Shown here piece by piece: positions 9,421-19,200 of a stretch of DNA of 35,323 nt (positions within the stretch are counted from its first letter, which is position 1; each line of letters starts with the position of its first letter). The notes under the pieces were generated by a model that was given only the letters and a program-made list of their open reading frames with translations, did not search any database and was not told the origin of the DNA. Position numbers and translations under genes: made by a program. The stretch lies in the NCBI GenBank assembly GCA_038093975.1, contig JBBPTG010000249.1, positions 1-35,323 on the forward strand, written 5' to 3'. Origin of the DNA: Chalciporus piperatus (Eukaryota > Basidiomycota > Agaricomycetes > Boletales > Boletaceae).

Positions 9421-11867
9421 CAGTCAGACAAGTAAGCCCCAGTCATTTCAGACTTTTTACAGTCTTGCTGATGCTGGGGTACATATTCCTGCGCTTTTGC
9501 TAGACCCCATTAACAATCCACTTTACACAGGTTGTTCAAAGTTTAGGCCTCTCTTACCATGACGCTCGGGCCATGCATCACCTTGTGGACAAAGTTCCTA
9601 CTCGCGGAGAATGAAAGTCCAAGTACTTGTCCTTCCCCGATCTTCCCGACCACAAACATCACATCTAATACTGTTGTCCCCTGGACCTTATATGTTCCCT
9701 TCTCTCCAACCCTGCCTGGGCAAAACATCTCGTGTATGCCCCTCATAAGGTCTACTCTGACGAATGAAGATCTCACCGGATATACAACGAGATATGGACC
9801 GGCAAGTGGTCGTACGCGGTACAGTCTCTCCTCCCTACAGGGGCAACGGTGGCCCCAGTTATTATCGCCACCAACAAGACTCAGCTTACCCAGTTTAGTA
9901 GAGGGAAGTCGGCATATCCCATCTACCTCACCCTTGGCAACATTCCACATGCCATTCGCCGAAAGCCCTCCCAGCAGGCCAGTCTGCTGCTAGGGTATCT
10001 CTCTATCGACAAAATAACTGATTCCAATCTCACCAAGAAGGAAAAGTCGTCCCGCATACAACACCTTTTTCACGAATCCATCCGAGAAATTCTGGAGCCC
10101 CTAAAGGAAGCAGGGCGCCAGGGTGTGGAGATGGGCTGTGCGGATGGTTACGTGTGATGGATCCATCCTATCTTGGCATGCTATGTCGCTGACTACCCAG
10201 AGCAATGCTTGGTGACCTGCACCAAGTATGGGACTTGTCCCAAATGCCGCAGTCCAGCCCAGGAGTTGGGTTCCAAAGTGCCCGACCTTCTTGCACTCAA
10301 ACTTGGACATTACAAGTAATCAACCAGGCAAAAGCAATGTCAGCCACTCTCAATCAGTTTCACTCCAAATGCCAGGCCCAGGACGTTTCGGGTTGCATGA
10401 TGCACCCGTTCTGGGAGGCCTTCCCTTATTGCGACATTCATCTTAGCATCACTTCCAACATTCTTCATCAGCTCTATCAAGGCATCTTCAAGCACTTGGT
10501 CCATTGGTGCTGAGATCTGATGCATCCTGATGAGCTGGACTCCCGCTTATCCTGCCTTCCTCCCGCTTTTGGCATACATCACTTCAAAAACGGCATTTCA
10601 CACATGTCTCAAATCTCTGGCAAGGAGAGAAAGGATATGGCAAGAGTTCTTTTGGCCTGCTTGGTGGGGAAAGTGCCCAGGCAGGTCATTCTCACTTATC
10701 GTGCCCTTCTGGATTTCATATACCTGGCGCAATATCCCACTTATGACGATACCACCCTCTCTTACCTTCAAGATTTCCTCAACCTCTATCACAAGCACAA
10801 GTCGGTGCTAGTGACGCTCGGTATTCGTGACCACATCAATATTCCCAAATTCCACTCGCTGATACATTACAGCGAGTCGATCAAGCAGTTTGGCATCACA
10901 GACAACTACAATACCGAGGCGTTTGAGCGCTTGCATATCGATCTGGCCAAGGAAGCTTGGCGTGCCTCCAACAAGCGCAATGCCACTCCACAAATGACAG
11001 CCTGGCTAGAGAGAGTGGAGAAGGTGGCAGGTTTTTGTTCCTATTTACGCACAACAGGTTTGGAGGACTCTGAGGTAGGAGAAGAGGCAGAGGAAGAGGC
11101 CTTGAGTCCCTCACAACTCCCTACCATTCAATTGGCCAAAAACCCTCTCAGCGTGCGCAGATGCTCACCGACATCGTGCAGAAATACCAATGTCCTGGCT
11201 TTGTCCAGGATCTTAAAACCTATCTCAATCAAAAACTCTCCCCTGTCATAGTCGTGGCGCTCTGGACGACATTCAGCTTCCCTTCAATGCCTTAGACGTA
11301 TATCACAGTTTCAAGTTCCCTCTTGAAGAGCTGGGCATGGACGTGGATCTGACCGAAAGAGAATACGATACCGTCAAATCCAAGCCAGCAGCGGGAAAAC
11401 AACCTGCACACTTTGATACGGTGGTGGTAATGACCAGTCCAGACTGTGAGTCTACCGGGGTGGAAGGTAAGTGGTATTCAGATATGAATTCCAGAGATTA
11501 ATCAGTAGTAACGTCAACTTATCAGGGGGTAGACTAAGGGTAATTTTCAAGCTACCGAGCAAGTTGTACGGTTCCCTTTCCTCACCCTCTCAATGGCCAA
11601 AGGAACCTTTGGCATACGTAGAGTGGTATTCAAAACTGAAAGGTCAGGCAGAACCAGATCATAACATGTATTTGATTACTACTGCTCAGAGACGAGTCAA
11701 CATTTTTCTACCGTCAGAGATAGTTTTTTTATCCAGGATACGCCAAACATGTCAACTTATTCCGTTATTTGGTAAAGATACCGTTTCAGACTTGGGTTGA
11801 ACCTCCCTGCCATAGATTTTTGCTAAATAACTGGGCAAGTAAATACGCATACCAGACCTTATGGTAG

Positions 11868-12037
11868 ATATCATAGCACTTTATAGTACTCTATGTCACT
11901 TTCAAAAAGATATATAGTGATATGAGAGTTCCCATAGTACTTTATAAGTGCTCTATGTCGCTTTCAGAATAATATATAGTAATATAGAAGGTCCTATAGC
12001 AACCATAGCTCTATATAGATAAGACCCCTTCTATATA
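11868..12037. repeat. Two ~64-bp direct repeats after Plavaka copy 1
   Basis: A unit starting CATAGCACTTTATAGTACTC (11874) is repeated imperfectly as CATAGTACTTTATAAGTGCT (about 11936). Similar CATAGCACT words occur in the subterminal regions of the second Plavaka element, so this is probably subterminal sequence of copy 1. The terminal inverted repeat itself was not found. Confidence 0.5.
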
Positions 12038-13443
12038 TAGTGTTTTAAAGTCCGGTCCGGTCCGGTCTTTTTCCTTATTAGGAAGGCCACCAGACCGAGA
12101 CCGGTTTTTTTAATTAATTAATTCAAAAAGACTGGACCAAAACCAATAAAAACCGGTCTTTTGGCGGTTGCAACCGGTTTTACGCTTAGCGTGGGAGAAA
12201 TTAAAAATAGTACCGGTTCCTGGCTATAAATCGGTCTCTGGGTCAAGCGAAACGGTTCACACACTATAAAGATATGAGCATTTTAAAACAGCATGTTTTT
12301 TGTAGTGATACATCAGATATTATCAAGTTACGTGTGAAGTCAAGACCAATCCTAGACTCAATTCTCAACACAGACTAATGAAATATAGATAAACATGTAA
12401 CTCAGAGAGTGTATTTACATGATTGAATGAATTCTATGACATGTTAATCAACATTGTCATTGGCTAACGTCAATATTCATCAAAAAACTCAAATAACATC
12501 CATAAAGGTCCAGAAAAATCAGGAAAAATCCGGAAAAATAGGGTAATACATGGGGGTGGCTGTGCATCGGTTGCAACCGAAAAAAAGACCGGTTGCAACT
12601 GCAGTCTTTTGATCTCAAATGCCGGCAACCGGCAACTGCAGTCCAGTTGCGATCAGTTGCGGTCCAGTCCAGTTTCTTTTTTTTTTTTTTGAAACCGTGT
12701 TTATTGTCCTTTGAGGCTTAGCCCCTTGGTAGACATTACATGCAGTGGTGTACTAGGCTAGGTGTTCGTATGTGATATATGTTGTGTTCTATGTCATGCG
12801 CCCTGCGGGCGGTGTCTCGGAAGACGGAATAATGTGTAGCTTAAAAGAAAAGAGAATAGTAAGTACCGCGGGTGAGCAGGGGGGTTCTGGGGCGAGGCAG
12901 TGTGATCTTCTTCAGTGGTCTTCGGGTTCGATCGAGCGAGGGGGGGTGAGGTTTCCGTGTGTGGTAGTAAAGCACTTTGTAGCTTGGATGTATCGTAGTG
13001 TGGCGGCTAGGCAGCTGCTGTCGTTTAAGAGGTTGCTAATGATACTGGCTTTGCGGGATAGCTCTCAGCGAAGGGCGTTTCTGGGGGCTGTGTATGCGGT
13101 GCATTCGAGGAAGAAGTGGAGGACGGTCTCGTCTTTTCTGCGGCAACTGGGGCATTTAGGGGATTCTGCCTTCGTGATGCGATGTAGATGTTTGTTTAGC
13201 GGGGCGTGGCCGGTTCGCAGTTGGAATATGATGGAGGCGTGTCATTTTGGAAGGTCGCTGATCAGCTTTAAGAACTTCTTAGATGGCATGGATGGGTCGA
13301 TGTGGCGGGCATTGCGGGCGCGAGGCGAAGTCCCGAAGACGTGCGAGTTTAGTTGTTTGAGCTCTCCGGCGAACTTTTGTTTGAGGGCGTCCAGTCCAGT
13401 TGCCAGTCTTCGTACCAGTTGCCAACTGGACTTCGAAACACTA
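12038..13443. mobile_element. Non-autonomous hAT-type element (with nested LINE)
   Basis: The ends are TAGTGTTTTAAAGTCC and GGACTTCGAAACACTA, an imperfect TIR, flanked by a perfect 8-bp target duplication TCTATATA (12030-12037 and 13444-13451). An 8-bp duplication and TAGTG-type ends are hallmarks of the hAT superfamily. Subterminal sequence is rich in CCGGTCC and CAACCGGT words. Without the nested 12675-13388 insert the element is about 690 bp, close to the 15368-16056 copy. No transposase is coded. Confidence 0.85.
12675..13388 (-). mobile_element. 5'-truncated LINE (Tad1-like) nested in the hAT element
   Basis: A T-run at about 12677-12690 is a poly(A) tail on the minus strand. A 13-bp duplication GTCCAGTCCAGTT flanks the insert (12662-12674 and 13389-13401). 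The minus strand reads the end of a non-LTR reverse-transcriptase ORF: FQLRTGHAPLNKHLHRI, then the zinc-knuckle pattern CPSCRRKDETVLHFFLEC. This zf-RVT-like tail is typical of fungal LINE ORF2 proteins. In-frame TGA codons follow SDLPK and RNALR, so the copy is dead. Length suggests only the last few hundred bases of a full element were inserted. Confidence 0.85.
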
Positions 13444-13451
13444 TCTATATA

Positions 13452-13680
13452 GGGAAATGATTTTTCCTGATGAATAGCCCTGTCGGCTTCAAAGGTTTTT
13501 TTTTTTGTTGCCCAGCACAGCTGCTCACCTCGAACACAGCCGCTCTGGCTGCTTGATCACCACCACTTCCCACTATAGCACAATACATGTACTAGTTAGA
13601 CAAATATATCTCGCATTTTTCCTGAACTCCTGAACTGCATAAAGTATGAAATAATTGTAAAATATAGTGAAATAGTAATT
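13452..13680. other. Spacer without a supported gene
   Basis: AT-rich sequence with a T-run (about 13497-13508). Nothing identifiable. Confidence 0.4.
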
Positions 13681-14042
13681 GGGTACTGGATTGCTGGACC
13701 CCTGAGTGGCTGGGTTACTGGAGTGACTGGATTACTGGAGTGACTGGATTACTGGGGTGACTGGTGACTGGTGTGACTGATGTGACTGGATTACTGGACT
13801 ACTGAGTAACTGGACCACTAGAGTAACTTGATGACTGGGATGACTGGATGACTGGACTGGCTGGATTACTGAAGTAACTGAATGACTGGATTGACTGGAC
13901 TACTGGACCACTGGATTACTGAAATTACTGGATAACTGAGACTACTGAAATGACTGGATGACTGGATGACTGGGCAACTGAGCAACTGGCATACTGGTTT
14001 AACTGATCCAGTCATTCCAGTAACTTCAGACTTTTTGCAGTG
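13681..14042. mobile_element. Solo right end of the foldback family
   Basis: An ACTGG array runs from 13681 and ends in CAGTAACTTCAGACTTTTTG followed by CAGTG. This matches the termini at 6909 and 35025 in the opposite orientation. No matching left end was found within several kb, so this is a truncated copy. Confidence 0.7.
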
Positions 14043-14192
14043 TTCCTTGTCGTCGTCTTGGGTGTTCGTTGGATGGTGTTGGGAACTTGTTCTGTCACAT
14101 TTCTTCGCGGCTGGGCGCATTCTCAGTGTCATTCGACGTGTTTCAATTGTTGTTGACATCGTTTGGGGCAGTGGGTGGAGGTACGGGTTTGT

Positions 14193-14278
14193 CACAGGTC
14201 ACAAAAGCATGACCCGTACCCATACCTGAGCGGGTAAGGGTATCAATACCCACATGGGTTACCCGTACCCGTGACATT
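14193..14278. repeat. Short TGTCAC-bounded palindromic element
   Basis: An 86-bp stretch starts TGTCACAGGTCAC and ends CCGTGACA. It contains GACCCGTACCCATACC and GGTTACCCGTACCCGTGAC. It looks like a miniature or solo element terminus. It ends immediately before the coding fragment at 14290-14520. Confidence 0.4.
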
Positions 14279-14289
14279 GCCTAGATTCC

Positions 14290-14520
14290 CTACAGGAACT
14301 CCCCCAGGCCCGTGATTATCTTGGCCTGTCCCTGGACTTGGAGCGAAGCGATCCATTGGTTGATGAGAATGGGGGGTATCATGCTCGGGTGATTCAGATC
14401 TTGGTACTGTCTCACTGTCCCTTGTTCGCTTGCGAGGTCGGGGATTGATTCTGGCTTCTCAACGGTGGTCCTGAAGAGACGGAGGTACACTCGCACTGTC
14501 TGCAATGTGATCTTCCTCAT
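14290..14520 (-). pseudogene. Coding fragment of unknown gene
   Basis: An open minus-strand frame with protein-like composition, from MRKITLQTVRVYLRLFR through QYQDLNHPSMIPPILINQW to a stop at 14290. It has no upstream start context that I trust and lies between two repeat remnants. The family is not recognised. Confidence 0.3.
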
Positions 14521-15367
14521 GCCGGCGAAATGCTGCTCTTGTGACCTCCCTCAACACACCTCCTCAATGGGCCCGGCAGTCGCAGTGATATTTCTTAGGT
14601 ACCTTTTTGTTGGCCATAAGCAGAAGGTATCAACCTGACTGAAGGACATCACGTGATTTGAATTCGAGTTGTATCAAGGCAGCAGTAAAACTATAGTTGT
14701 ACGCTAGTTAGGACCTAGAGGAGTTCGAATCTCACCTAGTGGTCCACCCGGACCGCAATTGTTTTCTCAGTATCAGTAGGCAGGCGTCGATTCCAACTGC
14801 GTGCAACCTACCTGCCAAGTACGTTCCCCCCAGTGTCAAAAATGACAGAAGAAGCACAGAAGCGTGGGCGTGGGCGTCCGAAAGGGTTGAAGAACAAACC
14901 AGGCACAAAAGGTGTTGGCCGGCCGAGGAAGAACGGGCGTTCACCTCAGCCCAGACAACGACAACTTCCACGAGGTAAGTGCGAGCGCTCTCTGTGCACG
15001 AGCCGATCGTGAATGTACATAACTTAGTAGGTGATGTGGTGGAGACAGTGCACCCAGCAGACTCCCAGCCAGCCTCAGTGCTGTCAATGGCACGCTCGAC
15101 CGCCCAGCTGCCATCCCGATCGCTCAATTCCAACCAGGGGAAGCTGCAGCTCGTCTCTGGCAAGTTGCAGATCATTCGTGTGCACAAATCAGACAAGATT
15201 GACGAAGGTGTTAGTGTAGGTGATGGTCCTACTGGTGAGTTCCCATCCTTTTTCCATTCTGTTGCTGCTCACACTGTAGAACTGCAGAACACCTGTCTGT
15301 GTCGTGCCCCACAACCCCACCCCGATCTGGACAAGGCCATGATCAGGATTCCAGATGCAGCGAGAAT

Positions 15368-16056
15368 TAGTGTTTAAAAGTCCAGTTACATAACTGGAAA
15401 AAAACCGAAACTTAACTTAACTGGAGCGAAATATAACTGAAACTGGGTGAAAAATTGTAACTGGTTACGTCCAGTTTCAGTTACAGTTTTGTCACTTCCA
15501 AAATTTTACAAAACTGTACACAAACTGGTTATAACTGGTTATAAATAATAACCTATATATGGTCATCTACCACTATTTTTCCTCATTTTTTACAAATTTC
15601 TCTGACCTTATTTGACTTTTTCTCTGAATATTGAAGTAAACTGATGAAATTACTGATTGAGACACACTCAACTCAAATACACATGTTAATTTGCACTGCT
15701 GAGATTACATATTTGCTTGTATTTTCCTTAACTTGTCCTCCATTCCAATGCTATATCCACCAAAACATATGATAATCATGGTAATATAATAAAATGAGCA
15801 TATCTTCTCAAGGACTGAACCAAATCACATGATCCAGGGGTCATTTTAAAGCTATGAATCAGGGCTTTCTAATGTTTGTCCAGTTATTACAAAAAACCGG
15901 TCACAAACCAGTCACAAACTGGACCATAACTGATATGACAGTTATGTAGAGTTTCAGTTCAGTTAAACTGATTTTGCCGAAATTGATAACCAGTTACAGT
16001 TACAGTTTTGTCAAAAGAGGTACAAAAACTTAACTTAACTGGACTTTTAAACACTA
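15368..16056. mobile_element. hAT-type MITE 1 inside the DUF6729 gene
   Basis: TIR TAGTGTTTAAAAGTCCAGTT at both ends, with a perfect 8-bp target duplication GCGAGAAT (15360-15367 and 16057-16064). It is 689 bp, AT-rich, with many AACTG/CAGTT words and no coding capacity. Stop codons in the TIR end the host reading frame within a few codons. Confidence 0.93.
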
Positions 16057-16103
16057 GCGAGAATCGTGACCCTCGCGGACGCACTGACTATGCCGACGAG
16101 CGC

Positions 16104-16270
16104 ACCAACGATCCCAGACGCGATGAGCATGCCAATGACCCCAGACGCGACGCCAACAATCCGAGGCATGACGGGCGTGCCAATGACCCCAGATGCGATG
16201 AGAGTGTCAACGATCCCAGCCATAATGAACACAACAACAATCCTGGATGCAGTGTGCACGGCAACGATTC
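16104..16270 (+). repeat. In-frame coding repeat (Asn-Asp-Pro-Arg units)
   Basis: Tandem units of about 27-36 bp code NDPRRDEHA-like peptides in the linker of the giant gene. They lie directly after MITE 1. Confidence 0.6.
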
Positions 16271-16772
16271 AAGCCGCAATGTGCATGGTGGTGGCCCTGG
16301 ACATGACCAGCATCGTCACGGTGCACATTCAAACGGTATCCCAACGAGCACCAACACAGTGGAAAATGGGGTGGAAGACATGGGATCAGCTGTTCCAGTG
16401 GCAGCATGTCCAGCGCAAACACCCTATCCCCAACCCTCTGAGTTGGTGAGTCTTCTGACACATCTCCTTGCCTGCCAGTCCCCGAGATGCTCACGTTTTG
16501 ATCAGGAACGTGCTCCGAGTCATGATCGCCCGACGACGCCAAGACAGTTCACCCCCGGGGTCGATAATCCATATGGCTCGGACCTCACAGCAGCATGCGC
16601 CCTGGACGGTCTCGAGGAAGACGCTGAGGACAACGAGGAGACAGCTGAGCTAGATGAAGAGTTTTTGCCATGGAGTGATGACGATTCCTCCACTGTGGAG
16701 GCGAACACCCCCTCCGGTCCTTCAGGATCTGATCGCGGCCCCCCTCGCTCCTCGTTGCCAACATGGCTCAAG

Positions 16773-17365
16773 TAGTGTTTAAAAGTCCGGTCCGGTCCGG
16801 TTTTTAGATCAAGTTTTGAGGCAACTGGACCTGGACCGGTCCTTTTATTTGTCAAATGTCAAGCAACCGGACCAAAACCGATAAAGACCGGTTGCCATGG
16901 CCAGACCTGGGCAACCGAACCGGTTGCAACCGGTTGTCTTAAAAGACCGATCTACCATACATATTTTGGTCTTAGTTGTAAATATATGAGATTTTCAGCT
17001 GGAAAAATAATATTTTTAATATTGTCAAAAACGCGCAGATGCGCCCAGGGCGCATCTGCGTGGGGAAATGACAAAAAATAATTATTAAAACATTTTAAAA
17101 CGAGGAAAAACATCAGAAAATGTAGACATACATGGTATGCGCAGATGCGCCAGGAGCGCATCAGCGTGAAAATGGGTCAGATGACTTCCTACAACCGGTC
17201 TGTGATGCAACCGGTTGCAACCGGTCTTGGACCGGTCTTTTATTTTTCAGATTTTCATGGCAACCGGACCGATACATACCAGAAAATCTGGCAACTGGCA
17301 ACCGATGTCGGTTCGGTTCGGTTGCCGGTCTTTTTGCGGTCCTGCAACCGGACTTTGAAACACTA
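16773..17365. mobile_element. hAT-type MITE 2 inside the DUF6729 gene
   Basis: Ends TAGTGTTTAAAAGTCCGG and CCGGACTTTGAAACACTA, flanked by a perfect 8-bp duplication GGCTCAAG (16765-16772 and 17366-17373). It is 593 bp, with CAACCGGT-rich subterminal sequence and two copies of a GCGCAGATGCGCC-type palindrome near 17035 and 17138. The first three bases, TAG, act as a stop directly after the host Lys codon. Confidence 0.93.
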
Positions 17366-18609
17366 GGCTCAAGAATCACTACTATCAACTACGAGATCGC
17401 CTTGTCAGCGAAATGAAGCGAAACTCATCCCATATGCCTAGTTGCTATGACCGTTTTACCTTCTTCGATGGCCCAGAAAATTGATACCTTGCTGCACGAT
17501 CGTCATACGACGGATCTGCGGCGGGAATATTCCATCAGCCACGCTACTTTGTATGGCTCCCCCATTTGTTGGTAGCTCGCATTCCGTGTCCTGCATGCAA
17601 GGCTGCACGCAGAAGTGGTACACAGTCGGCAACAGTGTATCTGCAGAAGCATGGCTTCATCGACAGCCCCGTCGTGTGGTAGACCTCGATGAGAACATCT
17701 TTGTCGTTGGATATCGCTACCACTGTGGCCATCGAAGCTGCGGCAAAAACTATCAAAGTTGGAGTCCTGCTATCCTCGACATGCTCCCCAAGGCCATCTC
17801 AGATCAGTTTTCCTTTTGGCTCACCCATCGTTGTGGCGTGATGGATCGACTGGCTTCTCTGTTACGTGAGGCCTTCCGGGGAGGTATCAGCCCTCGTGTT
17901 TTTACCACCCTCGTCCGTGCCATGCACTATCGTCGCTTCGACCAGCTACAATGTCAATTTCTGGAGATGATTGCAGATCACAATATCGGGTCTCTTCAAG
18001 ACTGCTGGACAAGCAAACGGCCCTTTGGCGAGTTCAGTGATCGGGATGGTTATGCTGGATATGTGCCCTCGGAGCGGTACTTTGGGCGATTTTATGATAT
18101 GATGGTTGAAGGCGAAGCAACAGAGTTACAGCAGGTCATCTCGTCTCGCCCAGCCAATGTGCTAAAGCATGACCACAGCTTCAAGGTATGGTTTTCTTTT
18201 GTGACTCAGAGTAGGCTCCGTTTTTAACCCAATTTCAGGTCATCAAACGTATGAAGAAGCATGGTGGAGTTCCCTTCTTTTCGGCTCTCCACTCCTTTCT
18301 CAATGAATACTCGGAGATACGTGGGATGACTTTTACTCCCTCCAAAGGACATGATGGATGGGCCCCTGCCTTGCAGGCTATCCTTCCCTCCCTTCGAGAA
18401 TATGGTCATGCAGAGCCCAAAGTCGTATTCACTGACAATGTTCGTGCTGACAAAGACAAGCTGCTCTCCATTTTCCCCTCCCTTTCTGTAGGCGTGACTC
18501 CTGTGGAGCAACTTGCTCCGCTGGATCCACTCATCTTCCCATCCGACTGGAAGATTGTTCATCTCACGAATACTTATCAAGTCAACCTTCAGTTCAACAT
18601 CATCATGAG

Positions 18610-19200
18610 TCATCACTCTGACTCTCTGCCTGTCACTGTTGGCTTCACAATGTACTGGCCCATTGACACTTCTAGTGGAGCCTCTGGGCCTGTTGCTCTC
18701 CTTGCCTTTACCTATCAGAAGACTGTCTACCTTATTCAGGTTGGTTCTTGTGCTTTCTTTGGCTGCATTCAATATCTGATGTCGCTGCCCTTTTTACCAG
18801 ACAACCCCTTTCCTTCATGATGGACACATTTCCCTTCCCCATGCTCTTGTAGCTTTCTTGCAGTCTCCAGTCTATGTCAAGGTTGGACTGAATATTGCAG
18901 CCAACCTTAAGCGACTTTTCACCGACTGCACTGCACCTATTCACACTACTCCATTTGCGGGGCAACAAGATCTTGGATTTTTGGCCATAAGTCAAAATGC
19001 AGCTCCACGGGGAAGCACATCTCTCTCTGTTCTATGCTCTCTCATTCTTCGACATCAGCTCAACGTGGACCCACAGATCTGCATCAGTCCAGCCTGGGGT
19101 CAACCTAACCTCAACTCTGATTTTGTGAATCATGCAGTTCTGGAGGCCTTTGCTGTCTGGAGCATCTACACAGCCCTTCAAAGAATGGATGCTCCACAGA
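18610..19200 (+). other. 3'-5' exonuclease-like (DEDDy fold) domain lacking expected catalytic residues
   Basis: The domain follows the DUF6729 region and is interrupted by the 18740-18800 intron. In active family members Exo I reads D-x-E; here the equivalent is GFTMYW. Exo II normally has Asp after NIxA; here it is NIAANLKRLF. Exo III normally reads YxxxD; here it is HAVLEAFAVW. All four acidic positions and the Tyr appear substituted, so this may be a pseudo-exonuclease. The comparison rests on remembered motif spacing, not on an alignment. Confidence 0.5.

Larger units (their letters stand above)
6909..9473. mobile_element. Foldback element with ~1-kb inverted arms, inserted in Plavaka copy 1
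   Basis: The left arm 6909-7862 and right arm 8351-9473 are reverse complements of each other, beginning CATCAGCAAGACTG and ending CAGTCTTGCTGATG. The outer ~600 bp of each arm is a dense array of CCAGT/ACTGG words. The inner part holds a roughly 100-bp repeat, one copy more in the right arm, which explains much of the length difference. The central loop is about 490 bp. No transposase is coded inside; open frames in the arms are by-products of the repeats. Related termini occur at 13681-14042 and 35025-end. No clear target duplication was found, so the exact ends are tentative. Confidence 0.8.
6274..11867 (+). pseudogene. Plavaka-type transposase, copy 1, broken and split by an insertion
   Basis: Plavaka transposases (EnSpm/CACTA-related DDE enzymes of basidiomycetes) cut and paste their element. 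The start is MASLRHALQAY, followed by a zinc-finger-like CPACSKNTFKSSQGVLKHL. The catalytic-core landmarks are GATVAPVIIATNKTQLTQF (about 9840), GNIPHAIRRKPSQ, ILACYVADYPEQC with a Cys cluster, ILHQLYQGIFKHLVHWC (about 10460) and IPKFHSLIHYSESIKQFG. An intron GTAAGT...TATCAG lies at about 11467-11527. The C-terminus is NNWASKYAYQTLW with TAG at 11865. In-frame stops include 6613, 9612, 9666, 9765, 10155 and 10511. Frameshifts lie near 6870, 10290, 11150 and 11255. A 2.6-kb foldback element (6909-9473) splits it between LLEIP and VVQSLGLSYHDAR. It is dead as a gene. Confidence 0.85.

Noticed and set aside
6909..9473. CRISPR-like array
   Set aside because: Words are only 5 bp with irregular spacing and the host looks eukaryotic; this is a subterminal transposon repeat.
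12772..13452. 226-aa open frame on the plus strand
   Set aside because: It is the antisense of the LINE fragment; the minus strand carries the recognisable zinc-knuckle protein, and the frame crosses the LINE and hAT boundaries.
13452..13475. TTTTTCCTGATG at 13458 as an end of the 31969-34016 family
   Set aside because: Only 12 bp match, no partner end is seen nearby, and it is AT-rich enough to occur by chance.
16066..16449. Thr/Met/Pro-rich frame overlapping the Asn/Asp repeat
   Set aside because: It is an alternative frame of the same tandem repeat. The frame that continues to the acidic linker and the LK|NHYYQLRD junction is the coherent one.
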